NCBI GenBank assembly: GCA_035638495.1
Contig: DASQZW010000155.1
Span: forward strand, 1-33,616
From: CF-161 sp035638495
GTDB lineage: Bacteria; Chloroflexota; Dormibacteria; Dormibacterales; Dormibacteraceae
DNA length: 33,616 bases
Direction of reading: 5' to 3'
Made by a program: the position numbers and the translations under genes. Positions within the stretch are counted from its first letter, which is position 1, and each line of letters opens with the position of its first letter. Below are positions 8,134 to 16,838 of this stretch, in pieces. Below the pieces are notes generated by a model that was given only the letters and a program-made list of their open reading frames with translations, searched no databases and was not told where the DNA came from.

Positions 8134-8216
8134 CTGAACCTCCCGATGCCGAACGATGGGGCATCGCGCGCAAGTTGACAAGATGAGATTCTGGGGCATG
8201 CCGGGCCGGGGATCGG

Positions 8217-8222
8217 TACCAT
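8217..8222 (+). promoter_or_regulatory. -10-like TACCAT before the PHP gene (leaderless layout)
   Basis: TACCAT fits the actinobacterial TAnnnT -10 consensus and lies 6 bp before the GTG at 8229, so transcription would begin at or next to the start codon. No Shine-Dalgarno is seen before this GTG. No -35 match was found at the usual distance. Confidence 0.35.
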
Positions 8223-8228
8223 CGACCC

Positions 8229-8948
8229 GTGCCCAACGGCCCCCTGGAGATCGGTCGCGCCGATCTCCACATGCATACCAGCTACAGCGACGGATGGCCG
8301 AGCCCGGGGGCCCTGGTCGATCACGCCGCCAACCTGGGCGACCTCGACGTGATCGCCATCACGGACCACGACACCATCGAAGGCGCACTCCGCGGCGCCG
8401 ACCTTGCCGCGGGTCGTCGGGACGCGCCGGCGGTCATCGTCGGCGAGGAGGTCTCCAGCCGGGAAGGCCACATCCTGGGGCTGTTCCTGGAGAAGCGGGT
8501 GCGCCCCGGCATGACGGCGGCCGCCACGATCGCTGCGATCCACGAGCAGGGCGGACTCGCCATCGCCGCGCACCCCTTCTGGCGCACCGAGCGCAACGGC
8601 CGCGCCCGCCGTGTCCACGGCGTGGGCTGGTTGGCGGCCGCCCTCGACTTCGACGCGATCGAGGTCGAGAACGCGACACCCGGCTTCTACGTCTTCAACC
8701 AGCTCGCGCATCGTCTGCGCGAGGCCGCGGCCTGCGCGGAGGTGGGCAACTCGGACGCTCACATCGTGGACGCGATCGGGCTCGCGTCCACCAGCTTCCC
8801 CGGCCGCACGCCCGAGGCGCTCCGACAGGCCATCCTGGGCGGGCGGACCGAGGCCCAGCGCCTCCGCTACCCGGCCATGGCGCTCGTCCGCTACGCGGCG
8901 TGGGGCATCGAGCGCCGGCGCCTGCGCAGGCTGGCCGCGGCTCGCTGA
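8229..8948 (+). CDS. PHP-domain phosphoesterase (RNase AM / YciV-like)
   Basis: 239 aa. Metal-binding PHP motifs are present in order: ADLHMHTSYSDG near the N-terminus, ITDHDTIEGA, the Glu of VGEEVSSREGHILG, AIAAHPFW, and NSDAHIVDAIG close to the C-terminus. The family contains trinuclear-metal phosphoesterases: 3',5'-nucleotide bisphosphatase/RNase AM, histidinol phosphatase and polymerase-associated PHP domains. The stand-alone size and the EEVSSREGHILGLFL block suit the YciV-like branch, which trims short RNA or pAp-type substrates, but the substrate is inferred. The start is a GTG. The Na+/H+ antiporter follows after 4 bp, so the two are probably co-transcribed. Confidence 0.88.
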   Translation: MPNGPLEIGRADLHMHTSYSDGWPSPGALVDHAANLGDLDVIAITDHDTIEGALRGADLAAGRRDAPAVIVGEEVSSREGHILGLFLEKRVRPGMTAAATIAAIHEQGGLAIAAHPFWRTERNGRARRVHGVGWLAAALDFDAIEVENATPGFYVFNQLAHRLREAAACAEVGNSDAHIVDAIGLASTSFPGRTPEALRQAILGGRTEAQRLRYPAMALVRYAAWGIERRRLRRLAAAR

Positions 8949-8952
8949 AGCC

Positions 8953-10575
8953 ATGCCTGCGGTCGCGACGGTCCTGGGGCTCCTCGTGGCGGTCGCCTTC
9001 CTGGCGTTCGTCGCCCGCCGGATCCACCTGCCGTACCCGATCGTGCTGGTGCTCGGCGGCCTGGGCATCGCGCTCATCCCAGGACTCCCGTACGTGCAGC
9101 TGTCTCACGACATCGTGTTCCTCGTCTTCCTCCCTCCGCTTATTTACAGCGCGGGCTGGTTCACCTCCGTCCGCGACTTTCGGGCGAACCTGCGGCCGAT
9201 CGTGCTGCTGGCCATCGGCCTGGTGTTCTTCACCGTCGTGTGCATCGCCGCGCTCGGGCACACGATGCAGCCGAGCTTGCTGCCATGGGCGGCGGCCTTC
9301 ACGCTGGGCGCCATCGTTGCGCCGAGCGACTCTGTCGCGGCGACGGCGATCTTCAGCCGGCTCGGCGCTCCCCGCCGGATCGTCACCATCCTGGAAGGCG
9401 AGAGCCTGCTCAACGACGCGAGTGGCCTGATCGCGTTCAACTTCGCGCTCGCTGCGGTGGTCACCGGCTCGTTCTCGCTCGTCGACGCCGGGCGCACGTT
9501 CGTCATCTCGGGCGTGGGCGGGGTGGCGCTCGGCCTGGCGGTCGCGTGGCTGTTCAACCAGGTTCAGCGCCGGATCGAGGACCCGCCCATCGAGATCACG
9601 CTGTCCGTCCTGGTGCCCTACGCCATCTACCTGGCGGCCCAGGAGATCGGTCTGTCGGCCGTGCTGGCCGTCGCGGTCGCGGGCATCTACGCCGGCTGGC
9701 GCAGCCCCGAAACGTACTCGGCCACCACGCGCATCCAGGCCATGGCCGTGTGGGGGGTGTTCCTCTTCGTGTTGAACGGCCTGGTGTTCGTCCTGATCGG
9801 CCTGCAGCTCCCGGCCGTCCTGAACGGCCTCGACCGGCGGTCTGTGATGCAGTACCTGGAGATCGCCGCGGCCGTGAGCCTGGCGGTGATCGCCCTCCGT
9901 TTCATCTGGGTCTTCCCAGCGACATACCTGCCCCGGCTGCCGATGTGGGTGCGAAGACGCGACCCCTTCCCCGGCTGGCGCAACGTCGTGATCGTCGCGT
10001 GGACCGGGATGCGCGGCGTGGTGTCGCTGGCCGCGGTCCTGTCGCTGCCGGCCATGGTCGGCCGGGGCCTGATGCTGTTCGTGACGTTCTCGGTCATCCT
10101 GGTCACGCTCGTGCTCCAGGGCCTGAGCCTGCCCATGCTCATGCGGAAGCTCGGCGTGGCCGACGACGGCTCGGCGGTCGAGGAGGAGCTGGAGGCCCGC
10201 ACCCGGACGATCGACGCTGCGCTGGAGCGCCTGGAGTTGCTGGCGGACGAGGACTGGACGCGACCCGAGGGCGTCACGTACATGCGCCACTACTACGGAA
10301 AGCGCCGGAAGAGTGTCGACGTCCGGTTCGGGCGGCTTGACCACGACCACTCGCCCGACGGGCATCACCACGAGGACGGCGAGGTGGACGGCGAGGACCA
10401 CGTGGCGGCGCACCGCGCCACGCAGGACGGGTGGCGCCGGCTCCGGCAGGAGCTCATCGCCACCGAGCGGAGCACGCTCGTCCGGCTGCGCAACGCCGGC
10501 ACGATCGGTGACGAGGTGCTGCACCGGGTCGAGCGCGATCTGGACCTCGAGGAAGTCCGGCTGGCACAGGACTGA
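8953..10575 (+). CDS. Na+/H+ antiporter, CPA1 family, with His-rich cytoplasmic tail
   Basis: 540-aa integral membrane protein with about 12 hydrophobic segments across residues 1-400. Diagnostic CPA1/NhaP blocks are FLVFLPPLIYSAGW, ALGAIVAPSDSVAATAIF (equivalent to the LGAIVSPTDPVA motif), ILEGESLLNDASGLIAFNF (the ion-binding ND pair), GIYAGWRSPETYS and WTGMRGVVSLAAVLSLP. It exchanges cytoplasmic Na+ (or K+) for H+. The soluble C-terminal tail (about 410-540) is charged and carries a His/Asp-rich patch, DHDHSPDGHHHEDGEVDGEDH, at about residues 463-483. That patch could bind metal or sense pH; its function is not known. The ATG at 8953 follows the PHP stop by 4 bp. Confidence 0.93.
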   Translation: MPAVATVLGLLVAVAFLAFVARRIHLPYPIVLVLGGLGIALIPGLPYVQLSHDIVFLVFLPPLIYSAGWFTSVRDFRANLRPIVLLAIGLVFFTVVCIAALGHTMQPSLLPWAAAFTLGAIVAPSDSVAATAIFSRLGAPRRIVTILEGESLLNDASGLIAFNFALAAVVTGSFSLVDAGRTFVISGVGGVALGLAVAWLFNQVQRRIEDPPIEITLSVLVPYAIYLAAQEIGLSAVLAVAVAGIYAGWRSPETYSATTRIQAMAVWGVFLFVLNGLVFVLIGLQLPAVLNGLDRRSVMQYLEIAAAVSLAVIALRFIWVFPATYLPRLPMWVRRRDPFPGWRNVVIVAWTGMRGVVSLAAVLSLPAMVGRGLMLFVTFSVILVTLVLQGLSLPMLMRKLGVADDGSAVEEELEARTRTIDAALERLELLADEDWTRPEGVTYMRHYYGKRRKSVDVRFGRLDHDHSPDGHHHEDGEVDGEDHVAAHRATQDGWRRLRQELIATERSTLVRLRNAGTIGDEVLHRVERDLDLEEVRLAQD

Positions 10576-10651
10576 GGCCGCGCCACCGTCACCAGCGTCG
10601 GCGGTGCAGCACGTCCTGGACGCGGCGCGGATGCCGGCGGCCGGTTTGACC

Positions 10652-10657
10652 TAGGCT
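10652..10657 (+). promoter_or_regulatory. -10-like TAGGCT before the ABC exporter (leaderless layout)
   Basis: TAGGCT lies 8 bp before the ATG at 10666, the spacing expected for leaderless transcription; the intervening bases TCACGGAC contain no clear Shine-Dalgarno. No convincing -35 is present. Confidence 0.35.
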
Positions 10658-10665
10658 TCACGGAC

Positions 10666-11640
<975 letters not shown>

Positions 11641-11692
11641 GCGACGGGTACGGCGACCTCCGGGTCAGCTGAGTGACGGAGGCGATGAGGTG

Positions 11693-12478
11693 ATGGGCGA
11701 AGTCTGGCGCGGCACGTGGGTGGTGGCCTACCGCGAGATCCTGCGCTTCGCCGGCGACCGGTCGCGGGCGTTCTCGAGCCTGCTGATGCCCCTCCTCTTC
11801 CTCGTCGTGTTCGGCGCCGGCTTCAACAAGGTGATGGGGCCGCTGGCGCGCGGTGTCGACTACATCCGCTTCATGTATCCCGGCATCCTCGCGATGACCG
11901 TGCTGACGGGTTCGCTGTTCGCCGGGATCTCGGTCGTGTGGGACCGCGAGTTCGGGTTCCTGAAAGAGATCCTGGTGGCGCCGCTGGGGCGGACGGGGAT
12001 CGTGCTCGGCAAAGCCATCGGAGGGACCGTGGTCGTGCTGCTCCAGGCCCTCGTGATGCTGGTCCTGGCGCCGATCCTCGGCGTGGCTCTCAGTCCGGGG
12101 CTCGTGCTGACGCTCGTCCCGGTGGTCGTCCTGCTCTCGCTCGGGCTGTCCGGCCTCGGGATCCTGATCGCGTCCTTCATGCAGTCCCAGCAGGGCTTCC
12201 AGATGCTGGTGCAGATCCTGATCTTCCCGCTCATCTTCCTGGCCGGCGTCTTCTTCCCCGTCAACGACGTGCCCGGCTGGATGGAGGTGATCTCCAAGGT
12301 CAACCCGCTCACATACGGCGTCGACGCCATCCGGCAGATCTTCCTGGGCGGGAACACCGGCCTGGGGGTGACCGTGCTGGGGCACGTCATGAGCCTCGGC
12401 GAGGAGGTGCTGATGATCGGGCTGCTGGGCGCCGTACTGCTCGGTGGCGCGGTCCTCTCATTCAACCGGCAGGAGTAG
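11693..12478 (+). CDS. ABC-2 type transporter permease, DrrB type
   Basis: About 261 aa with six hydrophobic segments and the ABC-2 signature region GVFFPVNDVPGWMEVISKVNPLTYGVDAIRQ near the C-terminus. It is the membrane partner of the preceding DrrA-type ATPase and together they form a half-size or dimeric exporter. A GGAGG ribosome site lies about 10 nt before the ATG at 11693; an adjacent GTG at 11690 is an equally possible start. The short stretch between the two genes contains only an 11-codon frame (11637-11672) overlapping the drrA stop, which I do not treat as a gene. The pair could be antibiotic self-resistance or a lipid exporter; nothing nearby decides this. Confidence 0.93.
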   Translation: MGEVWRGTWVVAYREILRFAGDRSRAFSSLLMPLLFLVVFGAGFNKVMGPLARGVDYIRFMYPGILAMTVLTGSLFAGISVVWDREFGFLKEILVAPLGRTGIVLGKAIGGTVVVLLQALVMLVLAPILGVALSPGLVLTLVPVVVLLSLGLSGLGILIASFMQSQQGFQMLVQILIFPLIFLAGVFFPVNDVPGWMEVISKVNPLTYGVDAIRQIFLGGNTGLGVTVLGHVMSLGEEVLMIGLLGAVLLGGAVLSFNRQE

Positions 12479-12493
12479 CCACCGAACGCCCCG

Positions 12494-12526
12494 AAACAGG
12501 TACTTCCTCCGTACCGCAAACAGGTA
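12494..12526 (+). promoter_or_regulatory. Paired AAACAGGTA repeats with interleaved inverted repeat upstream of the LuxR regulator
   Basis: Two exact copies of AAACAGGTA (12494-12502 and 12518-12526) are 24 bp apart centre to centre. The first copy contributes to an inverted repeat GGTAC-N7-GTACC (12499-12515). The site lies in the 224-bp non-coding stretch between the permease and the LuxR-ATPase gene, a likely operator for that gene, perhaps autoregulatory. The rest of that stretch shows only a possible -10-like TAGCGT at about 12559. Confidence 0.4.
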
Positions 12527-12702
12527 GAAAACCGGGTGGCCCGCACGACACCGATCCCTAGCGTGATTCGCACACCGCATTGCTGGCGGGACGGATCACA
12601 CGAGAAGGGCATCGCGAATCATGGAAGGCTACTGCCGACACGTCGGCACCTGGGAGAGCCGACCGCGCACCGGGGCGGCTCGTGGCTCATACTTGGCCTC
12701 CG

Positions 12703-15033
12703 GTGGCACGTCACAGCGTGGGGACGGCGCCAGCTGGCCATCGCGTCAATCTCCCGCAGCTGCTGACTCCGTTCGTGAACCGGCAGCGGGAGCTTCGGGA
12801 CCTCCGCCCACTCCTCCTCGAGCAGCGCCTGCTCTCACTGGTGGGCCCGGCCGGCATTGGCAAGACGCGGCTGGCACTGGAGCTCGCGAGCAGCGTGGAG
12901 AGGCGGTTCAGCGCCGGCGTCTGGTTCGCGGAGCTGGCGCCGCACATGGACGCCCAGATGCTGCCGCGCCTGGTCGCACGGTGCGTGGGCATCGAGGAGG
13001 AGAGCGGCGGAGACGCGTTCGATCAGCTCCTCGGCGCGCTCTCGGACGCACGGGCGCTGCTGGTCCTCGACAACTGTGAGAGCCTGGTCGAGGCCACCGC
13101 GTCATTCACGGACCGGCTGCTGCGCGGCTGTCCACACCTCACGGTCCTCGTCACCAGTCGTGAGCGCCTCGGAGTCGACGGGGAGCTGGTCTGGCGCGTC
13201 GACCCGCTCGACACGCCGCAGCTGGGGCGGCTCTACACGCCGAACCAGCTGGCCCGTCTCGACTCGGCGCAGCTGTTCGTCGACCGCGCGTGGCGCAGTC
13301 ATCCAGACTTCGCGATCACGGACCGGAACGCCTCCGACGTGGCGGAGCTGCTGCGTCGCCTCGAGGGTCTGCCCCTCGCGATCGAGCTCGCGGCGACGTG
13401 GTCGAGTGCGCTCACGCCACTGGAGATCGTCACCCGGCTGGACGACCGCTTCCAGCTGCTCACCACGCGCCACCGCGCGATGAATCCCCGCCACGCGAGC
13501 CTGCGCGCGGCCATCGACTCCAGCTACGACGCACTGGGCGAGGTCGAGCGTGCCGTGTTCCGCCAGCTCGGTCTCTTCGCCGGTGGCTGGAGCCTGGAGA
13601 CCATGTCCGACGTCTGCGCGCTCGACCCGGCGCCGGCGCTGCGCGCGCTGGTCGGCCTCGTCGACCGCTCGCTGGTCAGCGTCAAGGGCGACCCCGGCGG
13701 CACCACGCGGTACCGGATGCTCGACGTCCTCCGTGAGTACGCGGCCGACAGGCTCCGCGAGGCAGGCGAGCTGGAGTCGGCCTGGCGGCGGTTCACGGCT
13801 ACGTTCGTGCGCATCGCGGCATCGGCGGCGGGGCGTCTCACCGCCGCCGGTGGCGAGCTCGGGCTGCAGGAGCTCGGCGCGGAGCACGACAACTTCCGCG
13901 CGATCCTCGCCAGCGGCGCCCCGTCGGACCCGACCCAGGCGCTCCGCCTGGCCAGCGCCCTGACCGACTACTGGCGCCTGCGCGGTCACTACACGGAGGC
14001 TCGCCTGCATTTGAAGGCGGCGGTCCGGCGGGCCCCCGCGTACACGCCCGAGCTGATCGGCGCGCTGCAGTCGCTGGGCATGCTCTCGTGGCTGCAGGGC
14101 GACCAGGCTGACGCGCTCCGCTGGACGCGGCGCGCACTCGCGATCAGCACCCGGACGTCCGACCGGCACGGAGCGCTGCGCGCGCTGGAGCAGCTCTCGC
14201 GCGTCCAGTTCGCGACGGGCGACCTGGCCGGCGCTCGGGCCTGCCTCGAGCGCGGGATCCAGCCGGCCGGTGAGCTGGGCGACCCGGCGATCCTGTGCAC
14301 CTATCAGCTCCTGCTGGGCCAGTTCGCCCTGGCCGAGGGCCGAGCCGACGACGGCGCCGACCACCTGGCCCGTGCGCTCGAGCTCGCACGCAGCGCCGAC
14401 CACGTGGAGCTGTCCGCGGTCGCCTCGGGGCTGCTCGGCCGCCGCCATCTCCTGGGCGGCCGCCCCGACCTGGCGCGCCCGCTGCTGATGGACACGCTCG
14501 CCAACGTCAGCCGCTTCGGCGGCTGGCGGCACGTCGCGCCGGTCCTCGAGTCGCTGGCCGCGGTCGCGGCCGACGAGGGGCAGCACGAGCGGGCCGCGCA
14601 GCTGGCGGGAGCCGCGGCATCGCTCCACGAGCGCGCGGGGGCGCGGCCGCCCGCCGCGTCGCCGGTGCGCGCCCCGCTGGCTCATCGCTGGACCCGCGCC
14701 ATGACGACCGGGTCGGGCAGGAGGGCATTCGAGAAGGGCCGCTCCATGGACCTCGCCGGGGCGGTTCGCTACGCGATGGGCGAGGCCGAAGCCCCTCCGG
14801 ACGCGGGTGGCGCGGCGCCCCTCCCGGGCGCCGCGCTTACCCGGCGGCAGCTGCAGATCGCGCGCCTCGTCGCAGGCGGTCTCACGAACCGTGAGATCGC
14901 GGATCGTCTGTTCATCTCCGAGCGGACGGCCGAGGGCCACATCGAACAGATCCGCAACAAGCTCGGCTTCAGCTCGCGTGTCCAGATCGCGGCGTGGCTG
15001 GTCGAGCAGCAGCGGTTGTCCGACGGGGCCTGA
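12703..15033 (+). CDS. LuxR-family regulator with N-terminal AAA/NB-ARC-like ATPase and TPR-like region
   Basis: About 776 aa. It begins with NLPQLLTPFVNRQREL, the usual lead-in of this family, followed by a STAND/AAA P-loop (GPAGIGKT at about 48-55), Walker B-like ALLVLDNCES, a sensor VTSRERL, GLPLAIELAATW, and the winged-helix-like FRQLGLFAGGWSLE. The middle (about 400-670) is alpha-helical and TPR-like. The C-terminus is a LuxR/GerE HTH, LTRRQLQIARLVAGGLTNREIADRL with SERTAEGHIEQIRNKLGF. Such proteins are thought to be ATP-gated one-component activators that sense a ligand through the TPR region. The start is uncertain: no ATG lies near the domain start, so I choose GTG 12703; GTG 12682, GTG 12718 and TTG 12580 are alternatives. 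Convergent with the next gene. Confidence 0.9.
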   Translation: MARHSVGTAPAGHRVNLPQLLTPFVNRQRELRDLRPLLLEQRLLSLVGPAGIGKTRLALELASSVERRFSAGVWFAELAPHMDAQMLPRLVARCVGIEEESGGDAFDQLLGALSDARALLVLDNCESLVEATASFTDRLLRGCPHLTVLVTSRERLGVDGELVWRVDPLDTPQLGRLYTPNQLARLDSAQLFVDRAWRSHPDFAITDRNASDVAELLRRLEGLPLAIELAATWSSALTPLEIVTRLDDRFQLLTTRHRAMNPRHASLRAAIDSSYDALGEVERAVFRQLGLFAGGWSLETMSDVCALDPAPALRALVGLVDRSLVSVKGDPGGTTRYRMLDVLREYAADRLREAGELESAWRRFTATFVRIAASAAGRLTAAGGELGLQELGAEHDNFRAILASGAPSDPTQALRLASALTDYWRLRGHYTEARLHLKAAVRRAPAYTPELIGALQSLGMLSWLQGDQADALRWTRRALAISTRTSDRHGALRALEQLSRVQFATGDLAGARACLERGIQPAGELGDPAILCTYQLLLGQFALAEGRADDGADHLARALELARSADHVELSAVASGLLGRRHLLGGRPDLARPLLMDTLANVSRFGGWRHVAPVLESLAAVAADEGQHERAAQLAGAAASLHERAGARPPAASPVRAPLAHRWTRAMTTGSGRRAFEKGRSMDLAGAVRYAMGEAEAPPDAGGAAPLPGAALTRRQLQIARLVAGGLTNREIADRLFISERTAEGHIEQIRNKLGFSSRVQIAAWLVEQQRLSDGA

Positions 15034-15045
15034 CCGACGGCTGCG

Positions 15046-15666
15046 TCAGCCGCTCAGCGACTCCCGGAACGACACGGCGCCGGCGACCTCGAAGAGGGAG
15101 CCCGCGGCCTCCTGCTCGACGGCGACCTCGATCGGCTCGCCGGGCCTTCGGCCGGCCCTGAGGATGGCGATCGCGAGCGCGACCACGATCACGACGAGGT
15201 CCCAGTACCAGCCGCGCCTGTAGCCGGTGATCGTGGCCGACACGCGCTCGCCGCCGAGGAGGTCGTACGCGACGATCGCCGCCTCCGGATCGATGCCGTT
15301 GGCCGCGCGCAGGCTGCTGAACACCGTGGTCGCTCGCTCGACCACCGTGTCCGCCTGCTGGGTGTTGCCGGAGGGGCGGACGCGGTGCGACACGGTCGAC
15401 TGGTGCTGCTGGACGCGGGGCAGGTCGTCCAGGCGCTCGACCAGCGAACCGTGCAGGGCGAAGCGCACCAGTCGCGTCCGCTCGAAATTCGTGGCGATCC
15501 CCAGGAAGCCCACCGTGTCCGCGGCCGGACCCTCTACGACGTGCAGCACGTACGTTTCGCCGTCCAGCTGGAAGGAGGCCGTCGCCAGGTCGTGACCGGG
15601 CTTGGGCGCCACGGCCGACACCTCGCGCGCGAACCGATGGGGGGATGGAGCTTGTTCGTCAGTCAT
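15046..15666 (-). CDS. Membrane protein of unknown function, one TM segment
   Basis: 206 aa that I do not assign to a family. The N-terminal 150 residues are soluble: a beta-rich part (ATASFQLDGETYVLHVVEG, GFLGIATNFERTRLVRFAL) then a helical part with TVSHRVRPSGNTQQADTVVERATTVF. One hydrophobic helix follows (WYWDLVVIVVALAIAIL, about 154-170), then Arg residues and a 35-residue tail. By the positive-inside rule the Arg-rich RAGRR after the helix suggests that the C-terminus is cytoplasmic. No Cys. The gene is isolated: convergent with the LuxR regulator (12 bp apart) and divergent from the MDR oxidoreductase. Confidence 0.7.
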   Translation of the reverse strand: MTDEQAPSPHRFAREVSAVAPKPGHDLATASFQLDGETYVLHVVEGPAADTVGFLGIATNFERTRLVRFALHGSLVERLDDLPRVQQHQSTVSHRVRPSGNTQQADTVVERATTVFSSLRAANGIDPEAAIVAYDLLGGERVSATITGYRRGWYWDLVVIVVALAIAILRAGRRPGEPIEVAVEQEAAGSLFEVAGAVSFRESLSG

Positions 15667-15795
15667 GGCTGCCCGTCACCTCGTCCTTTTTGTGCCGGCC
15701 GTGCCCGGCCCGCAATAGGGTAGGCGTGTGGCACGCATGGACGGAACGGCCCTAGTACTGTCTGCGTCCGGTTTGCCGCGTCTGAGTGGCGCGTC

Positions 15796-15824
15796 AGGGA
15801 TCCCAGGGATCCCGAACCTTCGGG
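15796..15824. repeat. Tandem AGGGATCCC repeat plus small hairpin in a divergent intergenic region
   Basis: AGGGATCCC occurs twice back to back (15796-15804, 15805-15813), each copy containing the palindrome GGGATCCC. It is followed by CCCGAA-CC-TTCGGG (15811-15824), a 6-bp inverted repeat. The cluster lies 22-50 bp before the ATG of the oxidoreductase at 15846 and could be an operator for it. The rest of 15667-15845 shows nothing I can support beyond a weak -10-like TAGTACT near 15755. Confidence 0.35.
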
Positions 15825-15845
15825 TCGCCGCATAAGCTGGCGAAC

Positions 15846-16838
15846 ATGGTCATGAGAGCCGCCGTCTGCCCCGGCTACGGTCCGCCCGAGGTGGTCCGGA
15901 TCGCCGAGGTGGAGAAGCCCACGCCCGCCGACGACCAGGTGCTCGTCCGGGTGCACGCGACGACCGTGAATCGGACCGACTGCGGCGTCCGATGCGGCAA
16001 GCCGGCGTTCGCCAGGCTCTTCTACGGGCTGACGAGGCCGAAGGCCACGATCCTCGGCAACGAGTTCGCTGGAGAGGTCGAGGCCGTAGGCGGCGACGTC
16101 ACGTCCTACCGGCCAGGGGACCGCGTGTTCGGGTTCACCGCCGGCTTCGGCGCGCCGGGCGAGTTCGGAGCGCACGCCGAGTACCTGGTGATGCCGGCGG
16201 CGGGGCCGCTCGCCTGCATGCCGGCGAACATGACCTACGAGGAGGTCGCTCCCGGTACCGAGGGGGCGCACTATGCCGGGGCGCTCATCGAGACGGCGCG
16301 GATCGGGAGCGGGCACCACGTGCTCGTGTACGGGGCGACCGGAGCCATCGGCTCGGCGGCCGTCCAGCTCCTGAAAGGCATCGGCGCCGACGTGACGGCA
16401 GTCTGCGCGACGAACGGCCTCGAGCTCGTGCGGAGCCTGGGCGCCGACCGGGTCGTCGACTACACGGCCCAGGACTTCACGAAGGACGATCAGCGGTACG
16501 ACTTCGTCATCGACGCGGTCGGCAAGACGACGTTCGGCCGCTGCCGGCGGCTCCTGAAGCCGGGCGGAAGCTTCCTCGTCACCGACGGCGGTCCGCTGTT
16601 CCAGAACCTGTTCCTCGTCTTCCTCACGCCGCTCCTGGGCAGCAGGAGGGTCAGGTTCGGGCTGCAGCGGCAGAGCCACGCGACGGTCGCGCACCTGAAG
16701 GAACTGCTCGAGTCGGGACAGTTCCGGCCGGTGGTCGACCGGCGGTACTCACTGGACGAGATCGTCGAGGCCTACCGGTACGTCGACACGGGGCGGAAGA
16801 TGGGCAACGTCGTGATCACGGTCCGTCCGTCCGCCTAG
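15846..16838 (+). CDS. NAD(P)-dependent MDR oxidoreductase (quinone-oxidoreductase-like)
   Basis: 330-aa medium-chain dehydrogenase/reductase. GroES-like N-terminal domain with VNRTDCGVRCGKP and ILGNEFAGEVEAVGGDV, then GDRVFGFTAGFG, the Rossmann nucleotide motif VYGATGAIGSAAVQLLK, and a C-terminal VVDRRYSLDEIVEAYRYVDTGRKMGNVVI. The catalytic-zinc and structural-zinc Cys sets of alcohol dehydrogenases are absent, so it fits the zinc-free quinone/enone reductase branch that uses NADPH. Start is ATG 15846 (M-V-M) or ATG 15852; neither has a strong ribosome site. The stop interlocks with that of the convergent acyl-CoA synthetase (shared CTAG). Confidence 0.9.
   Translation: MVMRAAVCPGYGPPEVVRIAEVEKPTPADDQVLVRVHATTVNRTDCGVRCGKPAFARLFYGLTRPKATILGNEFAGEVEAVGGDVTSYRPGDRVFGFTAGFGAPGEFGAHAEYLVMPAAGPLACMPANMTYEEVAPGTEGAHYAGALIETARIGSGHHVLVYGATGAIGSAAVQLLKGIGADVTAVCATNGLELVRSLGADRVVDYTAQDFTKDDQRYDFVIDAVGKTTFGRCRRLLKPGGSFLVTDGGPLFQNLFLVFLTPLLGSRRVRFGLQRQSHATVAHLKELLESGQFRPVVDRRYSLDEIVEAYRYVDTGRKMGNVVITVRPSA

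Noticed and set aside
8175..8180. Perfect TTGACA as -35 for the PHP gene
   Set aside because: The TACCAT box is 36 bp further on, too far; no -10 at 16-18 bp. Probably chance.
12494..12526. CRISPR-like repeat
   Set aside because: Only two 9-bp copies; no array of repeats and unique spacers anywhere in the window.
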